NCBI RefSeq assembly: GCF_031624635.1
Contig: NZ_JAMQOQ010000004.1
Location: forward strand, 354,582 to 418,581
Length of the DNA: 64,000 nucleotides
Origin: Halogeometricum sp. S3BR5-2
GTDB lineage: Archaea > Halobacteriota > Halobacteria > Halobacteriales > Haloferacaceae
Direction: 5' to 3'
The notes under the pieces were generated by a model. It had not been told where the DNA came from and made no database searches. It saw only the letters and a program-made list of their open reading frames with translations. Position numbers and translations under genes: made by a program. Shown in pieces: positions 1 through 9,741 of this stretch. Numbering within the stretch: the first letter of the stretch is position 1; each line of letters starts with the position of its first letter.

Positions 1-1
1 C

Positions 2-508
2 GACCTGCGGGCGGCTCGAAGCTACGAGATACCGAAACTGGGCCTGTCGCTCGTTCCCGAGGGACGTCGGTGCTTCGACGAACTCACCGTCGAGGAGAAC
101 GTGAGGCTCGCCGCCAATCACGCCTCCGACCCGCTCGACCGGGAGTCGGTGTTCGAGCAGTTCCCCGAACTGGACGACATGCGCGACCGACCCGCAAAGA
201 ACATGAGCGGCGGGGAAAAGCAGATGTTAGCGATCGCACGGAGTCTGGTCGCGAACCCGAAGATGATACTCTTCGACGAACCCTGTGAGGGTCTGGCACC
301 GTACATCGTCAGACGGATCGAATCGATCATCACGGATATAAGCGAGAATCGGGACGTGACCGTCCTCCTCGTCGAGCAGAACGTGGCCGTCGCCATGGCG
401 GTGGCCGACCGCCACTACATCCTCGACGAAGGGGTTATCGTCGACGAAGTATCAACAGAGAAACTAAAAGAGGACGAAAGCCTCAGACAGAAATATCTCG
501 GCGTGTGA
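2..508 (+). CDS. livF: LivF-type branched-chain amino acid ABC transporter ATPase (5' truncated)
   Basis: The C-terminal two thirds of an ABC ATPase, open from the left edge in frame 2. The visible sequence has the Q-loop-following PEGRRCFDELTVEEN segment typical of LivF, the signature MSGGEKQ, the Walker B ILFDEPCEGLAP and the switch-histidine-region motif LLVEQNV. LivF is one of two cytoplasmic ATPases that power LivHM permeases for branched-chain amino acids, amides or aromatic acids. The Walker A lies beyond the window, and the other subunits are presumably upstream. About 110 bases separate it from a beta-oxidation operon on the same strand, so the imported substrate may be an acid degraded by those enzymes (inference). 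Family assignment is secure, substrate is not. Confidence 0.88.
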   Translation, partial: DLRAARSYEIPKLGLSLVPEGRRCFDELTVEENVRLAANHASDPLDRESVFEQFPELDDMRDRPAKNMSGGEKQMLAIARSLVANPKMILFDEPCEGLAPYIVRRIESIITDISENRDVTVLLVEQNVAVAMAVADRHYILDEGVIVDEVSTEKLKEDESLRQKYLGV

Positions 509-570
509 CGCCGCTGGACCCGCTCGCCTCCGACTCGGGTTCCGAGCGGCCGTGCCGTCCTGATGGAAAT

Positions 571-580
571 TTTATATATC
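571..580 (+). promoter_or_regulatory. TATA box of the acyl-CoA degradation operon
   Basis: An AT-rich run TTTATATATC in otherwise GC-rich DNA, 38-47 bases before the ATG at 618. It is preceded by purine-rich GGAAAT that could serve as BRE. With a start about 25 bases downstream it gives a short leader. Confidence 0.6.
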
Positions 581-617
581 GAAAAATTAAAACCGTCGGG
601 GGCGAAGCTTTGGGGTG

Positions 618-2561
618 ATGGCTATCGAGATAGAGACCGTTGCAGTCCTCGGAGCCGGTAGTATGGGCCACGGAATCGCCGAGGTGGCCGCACTCGCCGG
701 CTACGACGTGGCGATGCGAGACATCGAGCAAGATATCGTCGAAGAGGGGTACGGACAGATCGAGTGGAGCCTGAACAAGTTAGCTGAGAAAGGGCAACTC
801 GACGAGGAGGCCGACAGCGTCCTCGCCCGAATCGAAACGACCACCGAACTGGACGCCGCGGTCGAGGACGCCGATTTGGTCGTCGAAGCGGCTCCCGAGG
901 ACTTGGAGATAAAACGAGACGTCTTCGCCGACGTCGACGCCGCGGCCGGGCCGGAGACGATCCTCGCCACGAATACGTCTAGCCTGCGCGTGAGCGATAT
1001 CGCGATGGCGACCGACCGGCCGGAACGATGCTGCGGCCTTCACTTCTTCAACCCGCCCGTGAAGATGGATCTCGTCGAGGTCGCCTCGGGCGAACAGACT
1101 CGGGACGACGTAGTCGAGGCCGCGATCGAATTCGTCGAATCGCTCGACAAAACCCCGATCTACGTCCGCAAGGACGTTCCGCAGTTCGTCGTCAACAACG
1201 TGCTCACCCCCTACATGGGCGAGGCGGCGTGGATGCTCGACGACGACGCGTCCGAAATCAGCGAGATCGACGCCGCGATGACGTTCAAGCGCGGGTATCC
1301 GATGGGGCCGTTCGAGCTCAACGACTTCGGCGGATTGGACATCTTCGCACACACCCGCGAGCAGTGGGGTGACCCCGTCCCCGAATCGGTCAGTCGTCGC
1401 ATCGACGCCGGGGAGTTGGGCCGAAAGAGCGGTCAAGGGTTCTACGACTACGAGGCCGGGTCGGGGGCCGACTACGAACCCACCGAAGGCGACTCGGTCG
1501 ATACGCTCCGCATCGAAGCCCGGATGGTGAACGAGGCGGCGAAACTCGTGGGAGACGACGTGGCGGACCCGGAGGACATCGATATCGGAATGCGACTCGG
1601 CGGCGGTCTCCCGGAGGGGACGTGCCGGACTGGAGACAAGATTGGTCTCGATATCGTCGTCGAAAAACTCCGCGAGCTACACGGGGAGACGGGCGCGGAA
1701 CGGTACGAGCCGGCAGAGTACCTCGTCGAACTCGTGGAGGCCGGCCATACCGGCGAAGACGCCGGTCGCGGGTTCTACGACTACCGCGACGGCGGTCCGT
1801 ATCACTTCATCAGCCACGAACTGACCGACGACGGGCGCTTGAACGTCGTGTTCGATCGGAAAGAGCGGCTCAACGCCTTCTCGGAGGATATGTTCGCCGA
1901 ACTGCGGCGAGTCCTCGAATCCGTCGACGACGAGGACGTCTCGGTCGTCGTTTTCGAGGGCGCAGGCGACCGCGCGTTCTCGGCGGGTGCCGACATCACG
2001 GGGTTCACCGCATCCGAACCGACGGAACTTATGCACGTCGACGAGGCGATTCAGGCGGTCTACGAGTTCCCACGGCCGACCATCGCGAAGATAGACGGGT
2101 TCTGCCTGGGTGCGGGACTCGAAATCACGCTCGCGTGCGACCTCCGCATCGCCTCCGAGGGCTCCTCGCTCGGAAGTCCCGAGATCGACCTCGGTCTCAT
2201 TCCCGGCGGCGGCGGTACCCAGCGTCTCGTACGCCTCATCGGTGAACCCCGGACGAAAGAGCTCGTATTCACGGGAGATCCGATATCGGCGGAGAAAGCG
2301 GCCGAGTGGGGTATTCTCAATCGCGTCGTTCCGAAAGACGACTTCGAAGCGGACGTCGACGAACTCGCGACGAACATCGAGAACGGTCCGCAGACGGCAC
2401 TCGAAGTCGCGAAGAACGTCATCAACGAGGGACAGAACGCCAGCCTCGACACGGGTCTCGCGCTGGAGAGTCAAGGATTCGGACTACTGACGACGACCGA
2501 TGATATGCTGGAGGGCGTCGCGGCGTTCAAGAAAGACCGAGAGCCGGACTTCTCGAACTGA
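618..2561 (+). CDS. 3-hydroxyacyl-CoA dehydrogenase / enoyl-CoA hydratase fusion
   Basis: A 647-residue bifunctional beta-oxidation enzyme. The N-terminal Rossmann domain has GAGSMG at residues 12-17, followed by the NTSSL and HFFNP motifs of 3-hydroxyacyl-CoA dehydrogenase and two C-terminal dehydrogenase domains to about residue 385. A crotonase domain follows (about 395-647) with the oxyanion-hole region FSAGADITGF, the stretch LGAGLEITLACDL and IPGGGGTQRL. The domain order is dehydrogenase then hydratase, the reverse of bacterial FadB and usual in archaea. A GTG lies directly before the ATG; the ATG at 618 is taken as start. It opens an operon with thiolase, DUF35 protein and acyl-CoA ligase, so it should hydrate and oxidise enoyl-CoA intermediates. 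Chain-length or substrate class cannot be read from the sequence. Confidence 0.93.
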   Translation: MAIEIETVAVLGAGSMGHGIAEVAALAGYDVAMRDIEQDIVEEGYGQIEWSLNKLAEKGQLDEEADSVLARIETTTELDAAVEDADLVVEAAPEDLEIKRDVFADVDAAAGPETILATNTSSLRVSDIAMATDRPERCCGLHFFNPPVKMDLVEVASGEQTRDDVVEAAIEFVESLDKTPIYVRKDVPQFVVNNVLTPYMGEAAWMLDDDASEISEIDAAMTFKRGYPMGPFELNDFGGLDIFAHTREQWGDPVPESVSRRIDAGELGRKSGQGFYDYEAGSGADYEPTEGDSVDTLRIEARMVNEAAKLVGDDVADPEDIDIGMRLGGGLPEGTCRTGDKIGLDIVVEKLRELHGETGAERYEPAEYLVELVEAGHTGEDAGRGFYDYRDGGPYHFISHELTDDGRLNVVFDRKERLNAFSEDMFAELRRVLESVDDEDVSVVVFEGAGDRAFSAGADITGFTASEPTELMHVDEAIQAVYEFPRPTIAKIDGFCLGAGLEITLACDLRIASEGSSLGSPEIDLGLIPGGGGTQRLVRLIGEPRTKELVFTGDPISAEKAAEWGILNRVVPKDDFEADVDELATNIENGPQTALEVAKNVINEGQNASLDTGLALESQGFGLLTTTDDMLEGVAAFKKDREPDFSN

Positions 2562-2608
2562 TCGACGGAACAACCAAGTACACGGAAGATGATTTCAAAA
2601 CACGAGAC

Positions 2609-3799
2609 ATGACTCGAAACGTCGGAATCGTCGGCGGCGGTCACACTCGTTGGGGTGACCGCGACGCCACGTACAAGGACTTGATACAGGAGGCGGGTAA
2701 GGCGACGTTCGAGGACGTACCCGACGTAGGCCCCGAGGACGTCGAAGGACTGTTCGTCGGATCCGTCCAGCCGGAGCGGTTCGCCTTCCAAACGCACGTC
2801 GCGCCGATGGTCGCCGAGCTGATCGGCGTCGACGTGGACACGATGATCGCGAGAACAGAACTGGCTTGTGCGAGCGGACAGGCCGCGCTTCGGTACGCGT
2901 GGCTTGCCATCGCCGCCGGGCAACTCGACGTTGCGCTCGTTCTCGGCGCCGAGAAGATGAATCTCCCGGAGGCACACGGGGGGGAGGCGCAGGCGAGCAT
3001 GACGAACGTGATGGACCGCGAGTTCGACGGGGTCAACGGGCTGAACGCGCCGCCGTACTTCGCGATGGTCGCACAGCGCCACATGCACGAGTACGGGACC
3101 ACCCGCGAGCAACTGGCGACGGTGAGCGCGAAGAACAAGAGCCACGCCGCGCACAACGAGTTCGCGCAGTTTCAGCGCGAAGTCACTGTCGACGACGTGC
3201 TCGATTCCTACCCGCTGTCGCCGCCGCTGTGTCTGTTCGACTGCAGCGGTATCACCGACGGCGCGGCCGGCCTCCTCCTGATGAGCGAAGAGAAAGCGCG
3301 AGAAGTGACCGACGAGGCGACGTACATCACCGGAAGCGGACAGGCCTGTTTCGCGAGCAACTCCGTCAACAACCTCCCGTCGATGTCCGGTTGGCCGCAA
3401 GCGACGACGGCCGCCGAGAACGCCTACGAGCAGGCGGGTATCGACGACCCGGTGAAGGACCTCGACGTCGCGGAGATTCACGACTGCTTCTCGATCAGCG
3501 AAATCGTCGAGTACGAGGACCTCGGCTGGGTCGAGAAGGGCGAGGGCGGACAGTTCGTCGAGGACGGACGGAGCGAACTCGACGGCGATATCGGCGTCAA
3601 CCCGCGCGGCGGCCTCCTCGGATGCGGCCACCCGCTGGGAGCGACGGGCGTCTCGCAGGCGCTCGAACTCCACCGGCAGTTCCGTGGCGAGGTGCCCGAC
3701 GAACGGAGCGTCCCCGACCCGGAGACCGGATTGATACACAACCTGAGCGGCAGCGCGTCCGTTCACAGCGTCATGGTGTTGGAGCGTGGTCGGCCATGA
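2609..3799 (+). CDS. Thiolase (acetyl-CoA acetyltransferase family)
   Basis: A 396-residue archaeal/SCP-x-type thiolase. The nucleophilic cysteine lies in ELACASG (Cys87), and the second catalytic region has CGHPLGATG. The C-terminal NLSGSASVHSVMVLE closes the fold. It would cleave 3-ketoacyl-CoA with CoA, the last step after the upstream dehydrogenase/hydratase. Its stop overlaps the start of the next gene (ATGA), and that gene encodes a DUF35 protein. Archaeal thiolases of this type commonly form a complex with such a partner. The degradative direction is inferred from the operon. Confidence 0.92.
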   Translation: MTRNVGIVGGGHTRWGDRDATYKDLIQEAGKATFEDVPDVGPEDVEGLFVGSVQPERFAFQTHVAPMVAELIGVDVDTMIARTELACASGQAALRYAWLAIAAGQLDVALVLGAEKMNLPEAHGGEAQASMTNVMDREFDGVNGLNAPPYFAMVAQRHMHEYGTTREQLATVSAKNKSHAAHNEFAQFQREVTVDDVLDSYPLSPPLCLFDCSGITDGAAGLLLMSEEKAREVTDEATYITGSGQACFASNSVNNLPSMSGWPQATTAAENAYEQAGIDDPVKDLDVAEIHDCFSISEIVEYEDLGWVEKGEGGQFVEDGRSELDGDIGVNPRGGLLGCGHPLGATGVSQALELHRQFRGEVPDERSVPDPETGLIHNLSGSASVHSVMVLERGRP

Positions 3800-4281
3800 G
3801 CGAGGACCGCCGGACCGTCGAGATACCGGATACCATCGAGCTGCCCAGACTGCTCGACTTCTACGAACTCCAGACGGCCGAACACACGGGCATCGCGGAG
3901 TTCTACGAGAACCTCCGAGCGGGGGACCTCACGACGACGCGGTGTACGGACTGTGAGGAGATACACTTCCCGCCACGAATCGTTTGTCCGGAGTGTCACA
4001 GCGATGCGCTGGAGTACGTTGGTCTTCCAGAGACCGGCGAACTGTTCGCGTTCTCGACCGTCCGAGCGGGTGCACCGCTCGGCATGGAGGACGAGGTTCC
4101 GTTCGTGACGGGCATCGTCGACCTCGGCGAGGTCAGACTCAGCGCTCGAATCGACGGCGCCGACTACGACGAGTTGTCCATCGGCGACCCCGTCGAACTG
4201 TCCATCGTCGACATCGACGGGCCCGCCGACCACGAACGCGCGTTTTTCCGATTCGAGCCGACCGGCGATGGAGGCGAGTGA
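3796..4281 (+). CDS. DUF35 OB-fold / zinc-ribbon thiolase partner
   Basis: A 161-residue protein in the thiolase frame +1, starting at the ATG inside the ATGA overlap. It has an N-terminal helix region, a rubredoxin-like zinc ribbon with Cys50, Cys53, Cys64 and Cys67 (CTDC and CPEC), and an OB-fold domain from about residue 75. Proteins of this family bind thiolases in archaea and help position CoA substrates; they have no known activity alone. Translational coupling with the thiolase supports a fixed-ratio complex. The large in-frame extension upstream of 3796 is an artefact of an open frame within the thiolase gene. Confidence 0.88.
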   Translation: MSEDRRTVEIPDTIELPRLLDFYELQTAEHTGIAEFYENLRAGDLTTTRCTDCEEIHFPPRIVCPECHSDALEYVGLPETGELFAFSTVRAGAPLGMEDEVPFVTGIVDLGEVRLSARIDGADYDELSIGDPVELSIVDIDGPADHERAFFRFEPTGDGGE

Positions 4282-4282
4282 G

Positions 4283-5905
4283 ATGTTCGACTACGAACTC
4301 ACCATCACGACGTTCCTCGAACGAGCGACCGAGCGCTTCGGTCACAAAGAGATCGTAACGAAGACTGGGAAGGACACTCTCCACCGTTACACGTACGCGG
4401 ACGCCTACGAACGAATCGCACAGTTGGCGCACGCGCTCGACGACTGCGGGTTGGACGCGGGGGACCGAATCGCGACGATGGCGGCGAATCACTACCGGCA
4501 TTACGAACTGTACTTCGGGCCGGCGTGCAGCGAACGGAGCGTGCACACGGTGAATCACCGCCTCCCCGACGAACACCTCGTGCACATGATAAACGAGGCC
4601 GAGGACCGACTCGTGTTCGTCGACCCCGCCTTCCTCGAAACGGTGGAGGGCGTCGCGGACGAACTGGAGACGGTCGAGCGATACGTCGTTCTCGACGACG
4701 ACGTGCCCGAGACGACGCTGGACCCCGTCGTCGATTACGAGTCGTTCATCGCCGACTACCCGACCGAGTACGACTGGCCGGACATCGACGAGGAGACGGA
4801 GTTCGGTCTCTGTTACACCTCGGGGACGACCGGGATGCCGAAGGGGGTTCCGTACTACCATCGCAAGATGTTCCTCCACACGTTGATGCACAGCCACACG
4901 GACGTGTTCGGGATAAGCGAGAACGATACCGTGATGCCCGTCGTCCCGATGTTCCACGTCAACGGGTGGGGGCTTCCGTACACGGCGACGTTCTGCGGGT
5001 CCAAGCTCGTCCTGCCGGGCGGGCACACGTCCGTCGACCACATCGCCGATCTCATCGACGGCGAGTCGGTGAGCGTCGCGGCCGCGGTTCCGACCGTCTG
5101 GATAGACATGGAGAAGCGCCTCGGCGATGACGAAGAGGGGGTGCTCGACAGCCTCAAGAAGACCCTCATCGGCGGGAGTTCGCCGCCCGAGTCGCTCATA
5201 CGGAAGTACGACAACGTGTACGAAGCGCCGATTTACCAGGGGTACGGGATGACCGAGGCCTCTCCCCATCTCGCGAACACGCTCATGACGACGGAAGCAC
5301 AGAGCCTCCCGGAGGACGAGCGCTATCAACTGCGCATGAAACCCGGTATCCCCGCACCCGGCGTGAGACTCGAACTCCGCGACGACGACGGCGAACCGGT
5401 CGAACAGGACGGCGAGTCGAAAGGGGAGATACACGCCCGAGCGCCGTGGCTCATCGACGAGTACTACGAGCGCCCGGAAGCGACCGAGGCGGCGTTCTCC
5501 GAGGACGGCTGGTTCAAGACCGGCGACATCGGCACCATCGACGAATACGGCTATCTCAGCGTCGTCGACCGGGTGGACGACGTCATCAAATCCGGCGGCG
5601 AGTGGATCTCCTCTATCGAACTGGAGAACGAACTCATGGGTCACGACGCCGTCGAAGAGGCGGTCGTCATCAGTGCCGACCACGCGAAGTGGCAGGAACG
5701 GCCCGTCGCCTACGTCGTTATCGACGGCGACGCGACCGAGGACGACCTGCGCGACCACCTGCTACAGCGGTTCCCGAAGTGGTGGCTGCCAGATCAGTTC
5801 ATCTTCGTCGAGGACGTGCCGCGGACGACCACCGGCAAATTCGACAAGGTTCGTCTCCGCGAGTCGTTCGCCGAAGAGTTCGGAACCCTTCCGACCGAGG
5901 AGTGA
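4283..5905 (+). CDS. AMP-forming acyl-CoA synthetase
   Basis: A 540-residue ANL-superfamily ligase that activates a carboxylic acid to its CoA thioester through an acyl-adenylate. The P-loop-like motif TSGTTGMPKG lies at about residues 179-188. The A5 motif YQGYGMTEASP, the A7-A8 region WFKTGDIG...YLSVVDRVDD and the C-terminal catalytic lysine motif TTGKFDK are all present. An upstream ATG at 4268 is possible, but 4283 follows a GGAGG element and sits next to the stop of the DUF35 gene. Length and sequence style resemble medium/long-chain ligases and the methylmercaptopropionate-CoA ligase group (DmdB), which cannot be separated by eye. As fourth gene of the operon it would feed the beta-oxidation enzymes. 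Confidence 0.9.
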   Translation: MFDYELTITTFLERATERFGHKEIVTKTGKDTLHRYTYADAYERIAQLAHALDDCGLDAGDRIATMAANHYRHYELYFGPACSERSVHTVNHRLPDEHLVHMINEAEDRLVFVDPAFLETVEGVADELETVERYVVLDDDVPETTLDPVVDYESFIADYPTEYDWPDIDEETEFGLCYTSGTTGMPKGVPYYHRKMFLHTLMHSHTDVFGISENDTVMPVVPMFHVNGWGLPYTATFCGSKLVLPGGHTSVDHIADLIDGESVSVAAAVPTVWIDMEKRLGDDEEGVLDSLKKTLIGGSSPPESLIRKYDNVYEAPIYQGYGMTEASPHLANTLMTTEAQSLPEDERYQLRMKPGIPAPGVRLELRDDDGEPVEQDGESKGEIHARAPWLIDEYYERPEATEAAFSEDGWFKTGDIGTIDEYGYLSVVDRVDDVIKSGGEWISSIELENELMGHDAVEEAVVISADHAKWQERPVAYVVIDGDATEDDLRDHLLQRFPKWWLPDQFIFVEDVPRTTTGKFDKVRLRESFAEEFGTLPTEE

Positions 5906-6056
5906 CGCCGACGCCGGATGGGACCGCGCTCGCGGATCGGTCGACGGCGGTATCCCGGACGCGGGGTGACGTCCGAACCCCCTCTCGAAATCGGACATCA
6001 CATCTTTTACGGCTCGGGTCGTTCCCCCGGTAATCGATTCGACGTCCGACGGCGCT

Positions 6057-6545
6057 TCACTTCACGCGGTAGACTGCGAGTTTTACGCCTCTCGGTTGGC
6101 GGGTTCCCGAGGCGACGAAGACGTTCCGCGTGAGCCACTCGAGGTCCGCGTCGGACGTCTCGAACCGCGGCGTCGACTGGAAGTAGACCTCGTCCGGGGA
6201 GACGGAGTCCCCGTCCCGGAGTCGCTCTTTCACCTCCGATGATGCAGAGCGAATCCCACGGTTTTCGACGTACACGCGGGAACCGTCGTTGGTCTCGAAG
6301 GCGTACTTCGCGACCAGTTCCGTCGGCCGGTCGGTACGGAACAGTTGGTAGTCCGCCCCGGCGGAGATGACGTGGCCCTGAATGCGACCCGACACCGTTC
6401 CGCCCGTGATGGGGATGATACGGCGTTGCCCGTCTCCGGTGTCGCCAATCTCGATTGGTTCGTCGACCTCGACGTCGATATCGAAGACGTGTTCGAGGGT
6501 CGGTCCGCGAGCGTCCGCGCTATCTGTCTCCGTTTCGTCTACCAT
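6057..6545 (-). CDS. DUF3237 (UPF0311) family protein
   Basis: A 162-residue protein when started at the Met whose codon begins at 6545; longer starts at 6572 and 6665 are open but poorly conserved in style. The family hallmarks are the segment RRIIPITGGTVSG near residue 45, ADYQLFRTD, and the C-terminal PRFETSDADLEWLTRNVFVA. DUF3237 proteins form a small beta-barrel and often sit near catabolic dehydrogenases, but have no established reaction. It is convergent with the acyl-CoA ligase operon. The family call is firm, the function unknown. Confidence 0.8.
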   Translation of the reverse strand: MVDETETDSADARGPTLEHVFDIDVEVDEPIEIGDTGDGQRRIIPITGGTVSGRIQGHVISAGADYQLFRTDRPTELVAKYAFETNDGSRVYVENRGIRSASSEVKERLRDGDSVSPDEVYFQSTPRFETSDADLEWLTRNVFVASGTRQPRGVKLAVYRVK

Positions 6546-6697
6546 GTCGTTGGTCTCTTCGCAGATCATCATAAACACTGCTGCTCTCTTCGCGTCGGTC
6601 ACATACTGGCGAGCAACGACGGGCGACAGCGAGTTCGCGACCGAGATCGGACCCGCCCACGACAATCCTGGTACCGGAAGACAGTAGCTGCAGTCAC

Positions 6698-8158
6698 TTA
6701 CAGCAGCCCGATAGCCGCGGCGGCGTGAGTCAGAGCGGCGGCGACGGGAACGAGGAGCACGGTTCGAAGCACGAGTAAGAGAAACAGGTCGCGGAACCGG
6801 ATGGGGATGTCGTCGAACATGTCGACCATCATGGGTGCGGTCGCCGAGAAGAAAATCGCCTGAGAGCTCGTCACGACGAGAACGAACACTTTGGTGACGA
6901 TGTCGGTCTCGACGACGAGCGTCGCGGCGACGAAGTACTCGGCCCCGCCGATGATGATCGCCGTCGTCGCGATTTGTGGATTGGGGATCGCGAGAAGGTC
7001 CAGAATCGGAACGAACGGCGTCGCGAAGAACGTGAAGAAACCGGTGTTCTGCTCGATGAGGAGCACGGCCATCGCGATCGCCAGCACCGTTCCGACGAAG
7101 GAGGCGGCCAACTTCGCGCCGTCGACGAAACCGACTATCGATGCGCGCGTAATCGATTGACCGTTCTTCGCCGTCCGCACGCCCTCGTTGAACGCGAATC
7201 GGAGGTAGTCACTGACCGTACCGGTAAACCTCGGTTCCGGGTCCGGTTCCGCGATGTAGTCGTCGGGGACCCTCGAGAGGGGCGGCACGCGCACGAGAAC
7301 GCCCGCGACGACGAGACTCGCGAGGAGGTAGAGCAACACGACGACCGGGAAGATATCCAAAACGCCGAGAACTGCTGCAACGGCTCCCACGGTTCCCAAG
7401 TTCGCGGTCGCAAAGCAGGTGCAGATGACGAACACCTCGCGCTTGTTGTAGCCACCGCGGTCGAAGACGTTTCGGGTGAGGTAGTAGCCGATGCTGAACG
7501 ACCCGAGCCACGACGCCGCACTGTCGAGCGCCGACCGCCCCGGAAGGTTGAACAGCGGGCGCATGATCGGCTGTGCGAGCGTTCCGACGAACTGGAGTCC
7601 GCCGAGTTCCGCGAGCAGATTCACGAATACCGCGCCGATCGGAATGACGAGTGCGATAGTGAGTACGAGCGCGTTCCATGCGGTCCCGACGACGGAATCG
7701 GAGAACAACCACCCCGGACCCATCCCCAGCAGTATCCCGGCCGCGAGAAAGACCCCCGCGACTCGAAACACCCAGAAGAGCGACGACGTCTGCCAGTAAC
7801 TCAGTTGAAGCCGCGACGCCGTCCGTTCGCTCACGGTGTACACGCCGCCGTAGTGCGACTTCGCGAGAGTCGTCAACGCGGCGCCCGCCAGGATCAGCAA
7901 GAACGAAGACAGCTCGACTGCGGTCATCGACGCGCTCTGAACGAGACCGATCATCACGTCGAGCGGAATCGTGGTGCGCCCCTCCCATTCGATCGGAAAG
8001 AGGAACACGAACACACTCGTCAGGAATGCGACAGCGAACTTCAACTTCGAGCGCCATCCCGTCTCGACGAAATCAACGTCGTCTATCGATCTCTGCTCCG
8101 TCGAAGCCGATGCGCTGGAGATGTGCTCCTCGCTCTCCCAGCTCTCGCTGCCGAACAT
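6698..8158 (-). CDS. YjiH-like nucleoside-recognition (GATE) domain membrane protein
   Basis: A 486-residue polytopic membrane protein with about ten to twelve predicted hydrophobic segments and a 60-residue hydrophilic acidic N terminus. Two regions resemble GATE/nucleoside-recognition domains: one around ALDSAASWLGSFSIGYYLTR and one around ATTAIIIGGAEYFVAATLVV. YjiH homologues are predicted transporters or gates of unknown substrate. It shares the minus strand with the DUF3237 gene, 150 bases upstream of it. An AT-rich TTTTATTATG stretch about 25 bases upstream of the start could be its TATA box. The substrate cannot be inferred. Confidence 0.8.
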   Translation of the reverse strand: MFGSESWESEEHISSASASTEQRSIDDVDFVETGWRSKLKFAVAFLTSVFVFLFPIEWEGRTTIPLDVMIGLVQSASMTAVELSSFLLILAGAALTTLAKSHYGGVYTVSERTASRLQLSYWQTSSLFWVFRVAGVFLAAGILLGMGPGWLFSDSVVGTAWNALVLTIALVIPIGAVFVNLLAELGGLQFVGTLAQPIMRPLFNLPGRSALDSAASWLGSFSIGYYLTRNVFDRGGYNKREVFVICTCFATANLGTVGAVAAVLGVLDIFPVVVLLYLLASLVVAGVLVRVPPLSRVPDDYIAEPDPEPRFTGTVSDYLRFAFNEGVRTAKNGQSITRASIVGFVDGAKLAASFVGTVLAIAMAVLLIEQNTGFFTFFATPFVPILDLLAIPNPQIATTAIIIGGAEYFVAATLVVETDIVTKVFVLVVTSSQAIFFSATAPMMVDMFDDIPIRFRDLFLLLVLRTVLLVPVAAALTHAAAAIGLL

Positions 8159-9741
8159 ACGAGAGACTCCATATTGTTCATAATAAAACTACTGGACATA
8201 TCCCGTCTGCGAATTTCGCGGCCATTACGGCTGAGATATCTTGTAGAGGAACCGATACAGAAGACAGAAGCAGCGAGAGCGTTCCGATCCGGTACCGTCC
8301 TCGAACGATTCTAACATGAATTTCTCAGACGATCTCTTCTTCCCCCTCTGAGTACTTACGGTGACACTCCGTGCCCGTTTCCCTTCCCTACCCTTCGTCC
8401 GAAATATTCGAACGACTGGCATCTCATCTTGTGTAGAATTGTGTATCGTTCAGGTTAGATTCGGTCTCCTTCAAACGAGAAGACGACCGCGGATCAGTAC
8501 ACGGAACTGACGGAGCGGACGGAAACGTGACTGTCTCTTCGTCCTGCTAGGTAACTGCTCGCTCTTTCCTATACAGGAACAAGTTACAGATGTAGGTATG
8601 TAATGCAAATCTGGGCTGTTCGACAAAATCGGACCACGAGCGGAGAAGATATCTCTTGAGAGCGTTGATGTTCGAGATATCCGCAGGAGAGGACGACGCA
8701 ACTGGGCTAGAATCCTCGCTACTGGGATACTCGGAGGGAGGGTTGTCGCGCCGGCGTAGGTGGAGACACGCCATTCTCCGTTCGGAAGGGTTAGTTCTAC
8801 GACTAGACGAAGTAATTCTATACTTATATTCCCATCTATAATCTTACTTTGGCGCGGAATATACTTACATGACATTATCTAGTTACTAGCTAGGCCAAAT
8901 CGAAGGAATCTATCCTATACTGTCTTCAAATTCGACGGGTATCTGAGCATCATGGCCGAATCCGGTGTCTGAGACGGTGCGAACATCGACTCCAGTCCGG
9001 TCCGCGAGTGTCGGTCGTACAGTAGTGTCGACTTGTACATCGGCCACTCAACGTACGATCGGTGGGCGATCCGTCGAAAGACAGTTCTGCGAGATTGAGG
9101 AGTTGCAGCCACTACGAGACGATGAACACGACACGCTCAAGAACTCGTCTCTCTCCACAGGAAGGACACTTCGATCTTGAGTTCAACGAGATCTTATTCC
9201 GGTATCCCAACTACTCGCGATCAAAAGCCATCGACTAGACAGCGCCGTCGCTGCTCACCGAGCGGTCACTTATCCTGGACAAACGGTTATCCGATTCCCA
9301 TCTGCCTCTTCAACAGCGTGAGAACGGTGTTTGCTGTTCGCAATGGTGGGTGTTCGTACTCCCTGGTCAACTTGACCTGCAGGAGACTGGCGGCTCCCAA
9401 ATTGAGTACAGCAGCCACGCGAACGCTCTGATGGGCGTCTCTTAGAGATAGTGTGCGAACGAGACACGAAGCGTCTCGCCACTGTTTGAAGGACGTGCGA
9501 GGTCAACAGCTTCGAGTGCTGCCTATCAAGATGCTGTCAGGTATGCACCGACTCGTAACTGCGCTGGGAATCGGTGGACGTGGGGATGCAGTGAATGCTA
9601 TCCAGTACGAGCGGACGGAGCCAATCCATCTCTCGGGTAAGTCTCCCAAGTAGTGTTCGCAGGACGAGATATAGTGATACTCTACTCTGTGGTGCGTACA
9701 ACCGGACCTACCTCGATCTGAAGTTTTACTCGCGATGCCAG
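8159..9741 (+). other. Gene-poor, decayed intergenic region
   Basis: About 1.6 kb with lower GC than the flanks and frequent stops in all frames. The best coding-like stretch is frame 2 from 9122 to about 9441, interrupted by one stop near 9237, and it looks like a degraded gene without a recognisable family. A second short open stretch lies at 8641-8838. No inverted-repeat pair or transposase motif could be fixed. I read it as remnants of lost genes. Confidence 0.4.

Noticed and set aside
2471..3766. Antisense ORF of 431 codons over the thiolase gene
   Set aside because: Complementary shadow of a certain gene; composition is R/V-rich and lacks a domain.
4139..5758. Antisense ORF of 539 codons over the acyl-CoA ligase
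   Set aside because: Shadow of a gene with full ANL motifs.
9122..9441. Frame-2 stretch as an intact gene in the decayed region
   Set aside because: An internal stop near 9237 and no recognisable domain; described only as a possible remnant.
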